In this document: positions 15,276 through 23,426 of the stretch, one piece after another
Layout of the letters: each line of letters begins with the position of its first letter
Numbering within the stretch: position 1 is the first letter of the stretch
Source of the DNA: Candidatus Levyibacteriota bacterium
Lineage (GTDB): Bacteria; Patescibacteriota; Microgenomatia; Levybacterales; UBA12049
Reading direction: 5' to 3'
Length of the DNA: 42,197 nt
NCBI GenBank assembly: GCA_018061075.1
Contig: JAGOUW010000006.1
Span: 1-42,197 of the forward strand
Translations under genes and position numbers: made by a program
The notes under the pieces: generated by a model
The model's database searches: none
What the model saw: only the letters and a program-made list of their open reading frames with translations
Told to the model about the DNA's origin: nothing

Positions 15276-16561
15276 CGATTACTTTTATTGGACATGGATA
15301 TGTAGGGCTAGTTACAGCAACTGTTTTTGCAGATTTCGGAAACACGGTTTATGTTATCGGGCACACCCCAGAGAAAATTGAAAATCTTAAAAAAGGAATA
15401 ATTCCTATTTATGAACCAGGTCTATCAGAAATGGTAAAGAAAAATGTGGATGCTGGCCGCTTGTTGTTTACCTTAGATTATAATCCTGCGATTACTGAGT
15501 CAGAAATCGTTTTCATCGCAGTAGGAACCCCTCCGCAAAAAACTGGAGACGCTGAGCTTTCAACAGTTTTTGAAGTAGCTAAGGAAATAGGAAAAAATCT
15601 AAAAAACTATACTGTCGTTGCTACTAAGAGTACTGTTCCAGTTGGAACAAATAAGAGAATTGAAAAAATAATTTCTGAATTTAAGCCAAAAGATGTAGAT
15701 TTTGACATCGCTTCAGTCCCTGAATTCTTAAGAGAAGGAACTGCGATTGAAGATACGCTTCGCCCAGATAGAATTGTCATTGGAACAAATAGCGATAAGG
15801 CAAGAGATGTATTGGTAAGTCTTCATAAGCCAATTAATGCGCCATTTGTTCACACAAATCTAGAAACTGCAGAGCTTATAAAATATGCTGCAAATTCATT
15901 CCTAGCTACTAAAATTTCCTTCGCAAATGCAATCGCAAAGCTAGCGGAATCAGTTAATGCAGACGGATTAAGAGTTCTAGATGGAATAGGGCTTGATAAA
16001 AGAATTGGAAGACATTTTCTTTATCCGGGAGCAGGGTACGGAGGAAGTTGTTTTCCAAAAGACGTAAAGGCTTTAATTTCGATTGCATCAGATCATGATT
16101 ATGATTTCTCGCTTTTAGATCAGGTTGAGGAAATTAATAAACAAGCAAAAAGAGATATCGTTAGAAAGGCTAGAAAAGTTTTAGGAGATATGACTGGAAA
16201 AAAAGTCGCAGTTTTAGGTTTAGCTTTTAAGCCGAACACGGATGATATGAGAGATGCGCCTTCAATTGATATTATCGAACTTCTAAAGCAGGAAAGAGCA
16301 TTAATAACCGCATATGATCCACAAGCTATAGAAAATTCTAAGAAAATTTTTGAAGGAATTGAATTCGGTGAGGATATATATTCTACGGTTGAGGGCGCAG
16401 AGCTTTTAATAGTTCTTACAGATTGGAATGAATTTAAGGAAGTAGATCTAGAGCAAATTAAAAAACTTATGAAGGAACCAAATATAATTGATGGAAGAAA
16501 TATTTATGATCCCTTGGAAGCAAAAAAATTAGGATTCTCCTATATTGGAGTAGGACGATGA
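15272..16561 (+). CDS. ugd: UDP-glucose 6-dehydrogenase family (UDP-glucose/GDP-mannose dehydrogenase)
   Basis: The enzyme oxidises a nucleotide hexose twice to the uronic acid. HGYVGLVTATVFADFG at 8-23 is the NAD-binding loop, VAVGTPPQKTGDAEL-like FIAVGTPP near 81-88 and the catalytic Cys260 in GAGYGGSCFPKD at 253-264 are intact. LGLAFKPNTDDMRDAPSI near 315-332 is the C-terminal UDP-sugar domain motif. Length (429) is normal. The second strand reads VYVIGHTPEKI, without the Asp that usually binds the adenine ribose. The UDP-xylose synthase-like gene four genes on makes UDP-glucose the likely substrate. Overlaps on both sides are 4 bases. Confidence 0.92.
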   Translation: MTITFIGHGYVGLVTATVFADFGNTVYVIGHTPEKIENLKKGIIPIYEPGLSEMVKKNVDAGRLLFTLDYNPAITESEIVFIAVGTPPQKTGDAELSTVFEVAKEIGKNLKNYTVVATKSTVPVGTNKRIEKIISEFKPKDVDFDIASVPEFLREGTAIEDTLRPDRIVIGTNSDKARDVLVSLHKPINAPFVHTNLETAELIKYAANSFLATKISFANAIAKLAESVNADGLRVLDGIGLDKRIGRHFLYPGAGYGGSCFPKDVKALISIASDHDYDFSLLDQVEEINKQAKRDIVRKARKVLGDMTGKKVAVLGLAFKPNTDDMRDAPSIDIIELLKQERALITAYDPQAIENSKKIFEGIEFGEDIYSTVEGAELLIVLTDWNEFKEVDLEQIKKLMKEPNIIDGRNIYDPLEAKKLGFSYIGVGR

Positions 16562-17511
16562 CGAAAGTTTTAATAACGGGAATTACAGGATTTGCGGGAA
16601 ATTATCTTTCAGATTACCTTCTTAAGCAAAATAAATTTGAAGTAAGCGGCACATATTTAAATGATAAAAGCCTTGCGAATTTAGATAACAAAGATTCCCT
16701 CAAGCTTTATAAAGTAGATCTTCTTGATCCAGATGCTACGGATAAATTAGTTCAATACGAAAAACCTGATTATTTGTTTCATCTAGCAGCTTTAACTTCT
16801 GCCAAGAAAAGTTTTTCAGACCCAAAAGAAACGTTTGTAAATAATGTTTCCGGACAAATTAATCTACTTGAGTCAATAATAAAAAGCGGACATGCGGATA
16901 CTAAGATACTTGTTGTTTCTTCAGCAGAAGTTTATGGATTAGTTAAAGCCGAAGATCTTCCAATTGATGAAGAAACCCCATTTAATCCAACTAATCCTTA
17001 TTCTGTTTCTAAGCTTGCTCAAGATTTCCTAGGACTTCAATATTTTAATTCTAATAATTTGAATATTGTTAGAGTGCGTCCATTTAATCATGTTGGACCA
17101 AAGCAGGCTCCGCATTTCGTAGTATCAGCATTTGCAAATAAAATTGCCCTCATAGAAAAAGGTAAAGAATCAGTTATGACAGTAGGGAATCTTGAAGCAA
17201 AAAGAGATTTTACAGATGTAAGAGATATGGTAAGAGCATATGTACTGGCGCTTGAGGAGGGAAAAAGTGGAGATGTTTATAATCTTGGGAGCGGAAAATC
17301 TCATAAGATTTCTGAGATTCTTGAAATCATGAGAGGTATGAGTAAAACTGAAATTAAAATAAAAGAGGATCCTAATTTGATTCGTCCATCTGATGATCCA
17401 GAGCTTTTATGTGATTCTTCTAAATTTGAAAATCTAACTGGATGGAAACCTGAAATACCAATTGAAAAAACACTTGAAGATACCCTAGAATACTTTAGAG
17501 GAATAGTCTAA
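16558..17511 (+). CDS. NAD-dependent epimerase/reductase, GDP-4-keto-6-deoxymannose reductase-like (Rmd)
   Basis: The 317-residue extended short-chain dehydrogenase has ITGITGFAGNYLSDYL at 6-21, SSAEVYG near 121-127, and catalytic Tyr138 and Lys142 in YSVSK. VRPFNHVGPKQAPHFV and AKRDFTDVRDMVRAY are typical of the Rmd/Gmd-associated group, which reduces GDP-4-keto-6-deoxymannose to GDP-D-rhamnose. The next gene is a clear GDP-mannose 4,6-dehydratase, which supports that role. Related GDP-fucose or other nucleotide-sugar reductases cannot be excluded from sequence alone. Confidence 0.78.
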   Translation: MTKVLITGITGFAGNYLSDYLLKQNKFEVSGTYLNDKSLANLDNKDSLKLYKVDLLDPDATDKLVQYEKPDYLFHLAALTSAKKSFSDPKETFVNNVSGQINLLESIIKSGHADTKILVVSSAEVYGLVKAEDLPIDEETPFNPTNPYSVSKLAQDFLGLQYFNSNNLNIVRVRPFNHVGPKQAPHFVVSAFANKIALIEKGKESVMTVGNLEAKRDFTDVRDMVRAYVLALEEGKSGDVYNLGSGKSHKISEILEIMRGMSKTEIKIKEDPNLIRPSDDPELLCDSSKFENLTGWKPEIPIEKTLEDTLEYFRGIV

Positions 17512-17520
17512 AATAATTTT

Positions 17521-18495
17521 ATGCCAAAAGCTCTTATTACAGGAATTACAGGACAAGATGCATCTTATTTAGCTGAGTTTTTACTTGATAAAGGATATGA
17601 GGTTTATGGAACGACGAGACGTTCAAGTACGGTAAATAACGAGAGAATAAAACATATAGAAGACAAGATTCACATTCTTTCAGGAGATTTACTAGACCAG
17701 AGTTCATTGGTTTCAGCTCTTCAAGTTTCCCAGCCAGATGAAGTTTATAATCTTGCAGCTCAGTCCTTTGTTAAGGCTTCATGGGATCAGCCAGTTTTAA
17801 CTGGAGAATTTACAGCGATTGGAGTTACCAGGATTTTAGAAGCTGTTAGAAATGTTGATCCTAAAATAAAGTTCTATCAAGCATCTTCTTCTGAAATGTT
17901 TGGAAAAGTTTTAGAAATACCTCAAAAAGAAACCACAAGATTTTATCCAAGGAGTCCATATGGAGTCGCTAAGGTTTATGGACACTATATAACGCTTAAT
18001 TATAGGGAAAGTTTTGATATGTTTGCTTGTTCAGGAATTCTATTTAATCATGAGAGTCCAAGGCGAGGACTTGAATTTGTAACTCGAAAAATAAGTCATG
18101 CAGTAGCAAGAATTAGTCTTGGAAAGCAGGATAAATTAGAACTAGGAAATCTTGATGCTAAAAGAGATTGGGGTTTTGCAGGCGACTATGTAGAAGCAAT
18201 GTGGATGATGCTTCAACAAGATAAGCCAGATGATTATGTAGTTGCGACAGGAGAAGCGCATTCTGTGCAGGAGTTTGTAGAAATTGCGTTCAATTTCGTA
18301 GGAATTTCTGATTGGCAAAAATATGTTGTTTCAAATGTTAATGCACACCTCCGTCCTGCTGAGGTAGATCATTTGATAGGAGATGCCACAAAAGCCAAAA
18401 ATGAGCTCGGTTGGACTCCTAAAACAAGCTTTAGAGATCTAGTTGAAATGATGGTTAAATCAGATTTAGAACGCGAGAAGAGGAACGAAGGTTAA
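17521..18495 (+). CDS. gmd: GDP-mannose 4,6-dehydratase
   Basis: Gmd forms GDP-4-keto-6-deoxy-D-mannose, the precursor of GDP-fucose, GDP-rhamnose and GDP-perosamine. [15 protein letters not shown] at 8-22 and GTTRRSS at 30-36 (NADP recognition) are family hallmarks. SSSEMFG near 122-128 and catalytic Tyr147 and Lys151 in SPYGVAK are intact. NHESPRRG and [17 protein letters not shown] further identify Gmd. It is 324 residues, a little shorter than most. There are 9 bases after the preceding stop and the next start shares its stop codon (TAATG). Confidence 0.96.
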   Translation: MPKALITGITGQDASYLAEFLLDKGYEVYGTTRRSSTVNNERIKHIEDKIHILSGDLLDQSSLVSALQVSQPDEVYNLAAQSFVKASWDQPVLTGEFTAIGVTRILEAVRNVDPKIKFYQASSSEMFGKVLEIPQKETTRFYPRSPYGVAKVYGHYITLNYRESFDMFACSGILFNHESPRRGLEFVTRKISHAVARISLGKQDKLELGNLDAKRDWGFAGDYVEAMWMMLQQDKPDDYVVATGEAHSVQEFVEIAFNFVGISDWQKYVVSNVNAHLRPAEVDHLIGDATKAKNELGWTPKTSFRDLVEMMVKSDLEREKRNEG

Positions 18496-19448
18496 TGCAA
18501 ACGGTTATCGTAGCTGGTGGAGCAGGTTTTATAGGAGTACATCTTTGCGAATCACTTCTAAGTGATGGATATAAGATAATTTGTGTAGATAATTTTTTCA
18601 CAAGCAAAGAAGAAAAATTAAAAGATTTAAGAAATAATCCCAATTTTTCATTCATAAATCATGATGTCACAAAGCCTCTAGAAATTAACGAGAAGATTGA
18701 CTATATTTTCCATTTAGCTTCCCCGGCTAGTCCAAATCACCACAGTAAAATTAGCTATCATGCACTCCCTGAAGAAACAATGGAAGCCAATACTACTGGA
18801 ACATTTAATCTTCTTAGACTTGCCGAAAAAAATAATGCAACGTTTTTATTTGCTTCAACTTCCGAAGTGTATGGAGACCCAAAGGAAAACCCTCAAAACG
18901 AAAATTATAGAGGAAATGTTTCCACTACTGGTCCTAGATCGGTATATGATGAGGCAAAAAGATTTGGTGAAACCATAACTGCATATTTTGGAAGAGATAA
19001 GGGAGTGGACGTTCGAATTGCAAGGATTTTTAATACGTTTGGTCCTGGAATGCTTCCTGAAGACATGAGAATGATAATTGTTTTTATAACTCAAGCTCTT
19101 AGGAATGAGCCAATATCTATGTTTGGAGATGGATCTCAAACGAGATCGCTTTGTTATGTTTCGGATACAGTTGAGGGCTTGAAGAAATTTATGTTCACCC
19201 CGAATTTAAAAGGAGAAGTAATCAATATTGGTTCAAATGATGAGCATTCAGTTAGGGAGTTTGCAAGCCTAATTAAAGAAAAATCTGGCTCATCAAGCGA
19301 AATTGTAGAAAGCGAAGAATTACCTAAGGATGATCCATTAGCAAGAAAACCGGATATTGAAAAGGCAAAAAGACTACTGGGTTGGTCGCCAAAAGTTCCG
19401 CTTGAAGATGGAGTAAGTAAAACTATACAATATTTTAATAGCCTATGA
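18495..19448 (+). CDS. UDP-glucuronate decarboxylase-like (UDP-xylose synthase family)
   Basis: The 317-residue extended short-chain dehydrogenase has GGAGFIGVHLC at 8-18, FHLASPASP at 72-80 (a UXS signature), STSEVYGDP at 121-129, and YDEAKR with catalytic Tyr151 and Lys155. TGPRSVYDEAKRFGET and RIFNTFGPGM are characteristic of UDP-glucuronate decarboxylases, which make UDP-xylose from UDP-glucuronate, the product of the Ugd-like enzyme upstream. Tightly coupled on both sides (TAATG before, ATGA after). Related dTDP-glucose dehydratases share this fold, so substrate is inferred from motif and neighbours. Confidence 0.85.
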   Translation: MQTVIVAGGAGFIGVHLCESLLSDGYKIICVDNFFTSKEEKLKDLRNNPNFSFINHDVTKPLEINEKIDYIFHLASPASPNHHSKISYHALPEETMEANTTGTFNLLRLAEKNNATFLFASTSEVYGDPKENPQNENYRGNVSTTGPRSVYDEAKRFGETITAYFGRDKGVDVRIARIFNTFGPGMLPEDMRMIIVFITQALRNEPISMFGDGSQTRSLCYVSDTVEGLKKFMFTPNLKGEVINIGSNDEHSVREFASLIKEKSGSSSEIVESEELPKDDPLARKPDIEKAKRLLGWSPKVPLEDGVSKTIQYFNSL

Positions 19449-20614
19449 AAGCAGTAGTCATCATTCCAACATATAACGAAAAAGGAAATATAGAAAAATT
19501 AATTGAAGTTCTTGAGAAAGAAATTTTTCCTGATATAAAAAACTATGAAATGGGAATACTCGTGGCTGATGATAATTCTCCAGATGGAACAGGCGAGATT
19601 GTAAAAGATCTCATGAAGAAATGGAAAAACCTGGAATTGATAACTGGAAAAAAAGAGGGTTTGGGTGCGGCTTACGTTAGAGGGATGGATCATGCAATTT
19701 CTAACATGAAAGCTGATGTGGTTTTCGAGATGGACGCAGACTTCTTTCACGATCCTAAGAAGATTCCTGAATTCCTGAAAAAAATTGACGATGGACACGA
19801 TTTTGTAGTTGGAACACGGTATAGTAACGGTGGATCGATTCCTGCTAATTGGGGAATGCATAGAAAATTTCTTTCGATTGTAGGGAATTTTGTAATTAGA
19901 AGTATCTTAATGCGCTTTTATATTCATGATTGGACTGGTGGATATCGCGCAATTAAAAAAGAGGTATTTCTTAAGGAGAGAGAAAAAATTAAGAAATTTA
20001 AAGGTTACACTTTTCAGGTCGGATTTCTCTTATCAGCTGTTGAGGATGGATTTAAAATTGCAGAAATTCCATTTTCCGCAACGGATAGAGTAGCTGGTAG
20101 ATCTAAAATTCCTGCAGGTCAAACAATATTTCAAACTCTTTCATTTGTCATTGTTGCAAGAATGATCGAGCTAGTTCATTCTCCATTTCTGAAGTATGCG
20201 ATCACTGGTTTTGTGGGTTACTTAATTAATGCAATCTCATTAGAAGTATTGTCTCAGGCCTTTTCATTTCATCCTTTACCTGCAGCAGCGATCGCAGCCG
20301 AATTTTCTATCGTCTGGAATTTTATAGTAAATAACTTTTGGGCATTTGGAAACCAAAAGATCACAAGCCCGTGGAAAGTATTGATCAAATTCCCTCAATT
20401 TAATTTGGTTTCTTTAGGTTCTTTGGTTTTAATTACATCGACTGTATTTGTAGGAACTCATCTATTTGGAAATACTACCATGGCAAGACAAGTTTCTCTT
20501 GTTATCGCAATAGTGCTATTCGTTATCCCTTATAGTTATTCAATGTATAATATTTTTATATGGAAAAGATGGCACATCGCTTCTCTTTCAAAACTCCAGA
20601 AAAAATTAGGCTAA
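19445..20614 (+). CDS. Polyprenol-phosphate glycosyltransferase (GT2, Dpm1-like) fused to GtrA-type membrane domain
   Basis: The 389-residue protein has an N-terminal GT-A domain (about 1-235) resembling dolichol-phosphate mannosyltransferase: IIPTYNEKGNIEKLI, ADDNSPDGTG, DxD motif MDADFFHDP (Asp97, Asp99) and the YTFQVGFLLSAVEDG segment. Residues about 250-375 form four transmembrane helices of the GtrA/DPMS family (ITGFVGYLINAISLEVLS, VNNFWAFGNQ). Such proteins move a sugar from a nucleotide to undecaprenyl phosphate and may flip it across the membrane. It follows the nucleotide-sugar genes and precedes a GT39-like transferase that would use lipid-linked sugar. Its 3' end overlaps the next gene by 55 bases. 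Confidence 0.9.
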   Translation: MKAVVIIPTYNEKGNIEKLIEVLEKEIFPDIKNYEMGILVADDNSPDGTGEIVKDLMKKWKNLELITGKKEGLGAAYVRGMDHAISNMKADVVFEMDADFFHDPKKIPEFLKKIDDGHDFVVGTRYSNGGSIPANWGMHRKFLSIVGNFVIRSILMRFYIHDWTGGYRAIKKEVFLKEREKIKKFKGYTFQVGFLLSAVEDGFKIAEIPFSATDRVAGRSKIPAGQTIFQTLSFVIVARMIELVHSPFLKYAITGFVGYLINAISLEVLSQAFSFHPLPAAAIAAEFSIVWNFIVNNFWAFGNQKITSPWKVLIKFPQFNLVSLGSLVLITSTVFVGTHLFGNTTMARQVSLVIAIVLFVIPYSYSMYNIFIWKRWHIASLSKLQKKLG

Positions 20615-22152
20615 AGCCAGAATGGTTTCCGATTTTTATAATCTTACTTCTGGGATTTTTTTTGCGCTTTTATAGAGTTAGAGATTATATAGTTTTCCTA
20701 GGAGATGAAGGCAGGGACGCTTTAGTCGTTTACAATATTCTTCACGGTGATTTAACTCTTCTGGGTCCTACTTCTTCGGTTGGCGGATTTTTTCTAGGTC
20801 CTATTTATTATTACCTCATGACTCCTTTTATGTTTCTTTCGCGATTTGATCCAGTTGGCCCTGCGATTATGGTAGTTTTATTTGGAGTCGCTACGATTTA
20901 TCTGGTTTATAGAATGGGGCGTGAATTTTTCAATCCGCTTGCAGGAATAATCGCAGCATTTTTATATGCGATTTCTCCAGTGGTGGTTACTTATTCGCGT
21001 TCTTCCTGGAATCCAAATGTTTTTCCGTTTTTTACAATTTCTACGCTTTACGTTTTATATAAAGCGGTAGTTAAAAATAAGATTTCGCTTTTTGTTCTTG
21101 CAGGATTTTTAATGGGAATAAATCTGCAGATTCATTATTTGGCAACATTCGTGGGAGCAATTGTATTTTTCTACACACTTCTTGCAGGATTTCAGTTAAG
21201 AGTTTCATATCTTAAAGCATTAGCTAAGAGATATTTAAGCTTGCTTGCAGGATTTTTGATTGGTTTTTCTCCATTTCTGTTGTTTGAAGTTAGACATCAA
21301 TTTACCAACACAAAAAATATTTTAGAATTTATTTTTAATTCTCCTGAGACTGGTGCATCAGGACAATTTTTAGTTAATGTTCAGCATGTTTTCGTCAGGT
21401 TATTCGGAGGATTAGTTCTCGCATATCCAGACTTTTCTAAGTTCCATAAATTCGATCCCACTGTTCTTCAAATCTGGTTGGTTATTTCAGCGTTCTTGGG
21501 TTTGGTTTCAGTCATATTCTTTTTGATTTTATTTATTAAAGCCAGAGCTGAGAGTTTGGAATTAAAAAAATTCTTATTAATTTTTATTTGGGCACTTGTT
21601 GGAATTGGGCTCTTCGGATTATATAAAAAATCAATTTATGATTATTATTTAGGTTTTATTTTCCCTGTGCCGTTTCTATTAATAGGACTTCTCTTATCAG
21701 AAGTAATTATTATTCTAAAAAAACCTGGGAAAATTATTGTCCTTATAATTTTGGCTTGTTTATTTTTCTTAAATCTAAAATATAGTCCGATCGCAAATCC
21801 TGGAAATAATCAGGTAAGACAGGTAAAAGAGATCTCAGATTTTGTAATTTCAAAAGCAGGTGGTAAGCCATATAATTTTTCAATTAGCGGAATTGGAAAT
21901 TCAGATCATGCTTATAGATATTTCTTTAAACTTGATGGAAGAGAGCCGGTAACAATTTTAGGAATAGATCAAGATCCTGATAGAAAAAGTGTTACAGATC
22001 AATTATTGGTAGTCTGTGAGACGAATCCGTGTTATCCTCTCGGAGAATCTCGTCAGGAGATCGCAGGATTTGGTAGAGCTGAAGTTGCAGGCCAATGGGA
22101 TGTATCAGTACTAAAAGTTTATAAATTAATCCACTATGAAGGTGAAGAATAA
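20560..22152 (+). CDS. Membrane glycosyltransferase, GT39/ArnT-like (GT-C fold)
   Basis: The 530-residue protein has about 11-12 hydrophobic helices. After the first one, the motif FLGDEGRDALVVYNIL carries the acidic pair (Asp-Glu) in the first extracellular loop that is catalytic in GT-C enzymes such as ArnT and protein mannosyltransferases. The C-terminal 130 residues form a mixed extracytoplasmic domain. It probably transfers sugar from the lipid carrier made by the upstream GT2/GtrA protein to an external acceptor; substrate and acceptor are unknown. The ATG at 20560 lies 55 bases inside the previous gene, and the ATG at 20569 is an alternative start. Its last 17 bases overlap a 45-residue zinc-ribbon ORF. 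Confidence 0.85.
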   Translation: MEKMAHRFSFKTPEKIRLKPEWFPIFIILLLGFFLRFYRVRDYIVFLGDEGRDALVVYNILHGDLTLLGPTSSVGGFFLGPIYYYLMTPFMFLSRFDPVGPAIMVVLFGVATIYLVYRMGREFFNPLAGIIAAFLYAISPVVVTYSRSSWNPNVFPFFTISTLYVLYKAVVKNKISLFVLAGFLMGINLQIHYLATFVGAIVFFYTLLAGFQLRVSYLKALAKRYLSLLAGFLIGFSPFLLFEVRHQFTNTKNILEFIFNSPETGASGQFLVNVQHVFVRLFGGLVLAYPDFSKFHKFDPTVLQIWLVISAFLGLVSVIFFLILFIKARAESLELKKFLLIFIWALVGIGLFGLYKKSIYDYYLGFIFPVPFLLIGLLLSEVIIILKKPGKIIVLIILACLFFLNLKYSPIANPGNNQVRQVKEISDFVISKAGGKPYNFSISGIGNSDHAYRYFFKLDGREPVTILGIDQDPDRKSVTDQLLVVCETNPCYPLGESRQEIAGFGRAEVAGQWDVSVLKVYKLIHYEGEE

Positions 22153-22273
22153 GCCTCGGAAAAATCTTCGAACCCAAAATTGTCCAGTTTGCTTGACCCC
22201 AATGGGAGATATGCCGGGAAGTAGAGATGCATATTGCCCCAACTGCGGTTATAAAGACCCCTGTTGTGAATAA
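22136..22273 (+). CDS. 45-residue zinc-ribbon protein
   Basis: An open frame from ATG 22136 to TAA 22273 overlaps the end of the GT39-like gene by 17 bases. The predicted 45 residues begin MKVKNKPRKNLR and contain two CxxC pairs, Cys16-x2-Cys19 and Cys34-x2-Cys37 (NCPVCL and YCPNCGY), plus a terminal Cys43-Cys44. The spacing is typical of a treble/ribbon zinc site, and the N-terminus is basic. Function unknown; a nucleic-acid or ribosome-associated role is possible but only inferred. It ends the nucleotide-sugar operon and is followed by two hairpins. The coding case rests on the Cys pattern and the coupling with the gene before. Confidence 0.65.
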   Translation: MKVKNKPRKNLRTQNCPVCLTPMGDMPGSRDAYCPNCGYKDPCCE

Positions 22274-22307
22274 TATTCCTCTTTGTATGTAATTTATTGT
22301 TTTGCTG

Positions 22308-22330
22308 TTCTGCAAGGCCACGCCTTACGG
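22308..22330. repeat. Copy 1 of a dispersed hairpin repeat
   Basis: TTCTGCAAGGCCACGCCTT (22308-22326) is identical to a sequence at 27483-27501. Here the stem CTGCAAGGC/GCCTTACGG around loop CAC has one C-A mismatch and one G-T pair. See the paired finding. Confidence 0.6.
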
Positions 22331-22343
22331 AATCAAAATAAAG

Positions 22344-22367
22344 AAAAATCCCCTTTCGGGGATTTTT
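22344..22367. terminator. Strong bidirectional Rho-independent terminator
   Basis: AAAAATCCCC and GGGGATTTTT form a perfect 10-bp stem around a TTTC loop, flanked by A- and T-runs, so both strands gain a U-tract. It lies between the convergent zinc-ribbon genes (plus strand ending 22273, minus strand ending 22422) and can end transcription from both sides. Confidence 0.88.
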
Positions 22368-22421
22368 CAATCGTGTTTCTTGGATTCCAAATTAAGGATG
22401 TCCAAGAAAGAAATCTGCTAG

Positions 22422-22565
22422 TTAAGCTTTTCCGATCTTGTACATTCCTGTACCACAGACTGGACACTTTCCTTTCATTGCAGGTTTTCCATTTTTCATG
22501 GTCACTGGTGTAGCACTAGGATCATCTCTCTTAGCTCTACATTTTACACAATACATTTCTGCCAT
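22422..22565 (-). CDS. DUF5679 zinc-ribbon protein
   Basis: The frame from ATG 22565 to TAA 22422 encodes 47 residues beginning MAEMYCVKCRAKRDD. It has two CxxC pairs (Cys6-x2-Cys9 and Cys34-x2-Cys37 in KCPVCGTG) around a MKNGKPA segment, which is the pattern of DUF5679, a widespread small CPR/actinobacterial zinc ribbon of unknown function. A G-rich Shine-Dalgarno-like run (GGGGGGTG) precedes the ATG. It is 33 bases downstream of the gene ending at 22599 and may be co-transcribed with it. Confidence 0.85.
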   Translation of the reverse strand: MAEMYCVKCRAKRDDPSATPVTMKNGKPAMKGKCPVCGTGMYKIGKA

Positions 22566-22598
22566 AATATTTCACCCCCCTTCAATATAAGTAAAAAC

Positions 22599-22865
22599 TT
22601 ACATGCTACTTAAAACTATAAAAAGAATTATCTGAGCTAGAAGAATAACACCAGTTACGATAACAGTTTTTCTTAAGTCTGTAACTACATGTGAATTAGA
22701 GGTTAAAGCGATAGTTTGATTAGGTCGAGATAAGGCTGGTAATTCAAGTCTTGATTTTTTTTCACGAGGATGACTTACTTGAGCAGAGGTTTCATTTTCA
22801 AGGTGATAGACGATGTGTCGAGAATCGGCAAGAATCTTTTGTTTTCTAGTTTTCTTCTTTGCCAT
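22599..22865 (-). CDS. Small basic protein with C-terminal membrane helix
   Basis: The 88-residue protein has a very basic N-terminus (MAKKKTRKQKILADSRH), a polar middle, and one C-terminal helix at about 66-86 (TVIVTGVILLAQIILFIVLSS) preceded by VVTDLRK. This small K/R-rich tail-anchored layout recurs in Microgenomates genomes as I recall it, but no function is known. The ATG at 22865 has a possible -10 (TACAGT at 22878-22873) 7 bases upstream, so it too may be leaderless; no clear -35. It diverges from the DUF4446 gene. A weak AT-rich inverted repeat (22588-22601) covers its stop codon. Confidence 0.75.
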   Translation of the reverse strand: MAKKKTRKQKILADSRHIVYHLENETSAQVSHPREKKSRLELPALSRPNQTIALTSNSHVVTDLRKTVIVTGVILLAQIILFIVLSSM

Positions 22866-22914
22866 TTTTTAGACTGTAGCCTTGATTTAAAGCTACATAA
22901 GGCAAGATACACTA

Positions 22915-22943
22915 TTGACATCATGCCTGTCAAGGAGTAACAA
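22915..22943 (+). promoter_or_regulatory. Candidate promoter of the DUF4446 gene
   Basis: A consensus TTGACA (22915-22920) is followed after 17 bases by TAACAA (22938-22943), a weak -10. The start site would be within a few bases of the ATG at 22953. The overlapping AAGGAG at 22932-22937 suggests an alternative reading, given in the findings. Confidence 0.4.
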
Positions 22944-22952
22944 TGGAACACT

Positions 22953-23423
22953 ATGTTAGGTAACATCACGCTCATAATACTATTGGTTGTTTCTCTCTGG
23001 ACCGTCTTTCTAACAATTCTTTTCTGGCGTATGCTTGTTCACTATAATAAGCTGTCTGATGGTGTTGGAAAAGATGGACTTAAGGCATTATTAGAGGACG
23101 TTTTAAAATCGGAAGCGAAGACTAAAAAGGATATTGAAATGCTACGAAGTCTATATGATAGAATAGAACAAGAGGGTCAATTTCATATACAGAAGGTTGG
23201 CCTTTTACGATTTAATCCTTTCAAGGATACAGGAGGAGATCAGAGTTTCATATTGTCCTTACTAGACAATACTGACACAGGAGTGATTATATCGGGGCTC
23301 TATTCTAGGTCCGGTCTTAGATGGTATGCTAAGAGAGTTATAAACGGTAAAGGCACAGAGCATGAGCTGTCCGATGATGAAAAGAAGGCTTTGAAAGAAG
23401 CTGGAAGTTTAAAGAAATCATAA
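22953..23423 (+). CDS. DUF4446 family membrane protein
   Basis: The 156-residue protein has an N-terminal membrane helix (about 4-28), a coiled-coil-like segment (about 40-72), and then the DUF4446 core: IQKVGLLRFNPFKDTGGDQSF near 78-98, LLDNTDTGVIISGLYSRSGLRWYAKRV, and a terminal ELSDDEKKALKEA. Function is unknown; the family is common in Firmicutes and CPR. A stop codon lies in frame 15 bases upstream, so 22953 is the first possible ATG. It is followed after 3 bases by the DUF3048 gene, so the two form a unit. Confidence 0.9.
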   Translation: MLGNITLIILLVVSLWTVFLTILFWRMLVHYNKLSDGVGKDGLKALLEDVLKSEAKTKKDIEMLRSLYDRIEQEGQFHIQKVGLLRFNPFKDTGGDQSFILSLLDNTDTGVIISGLYSRSGLRWYAKRVINGKGTEHELSDDEKKALKEAGSLKKS

Positions 23424-23426
23424 TTT

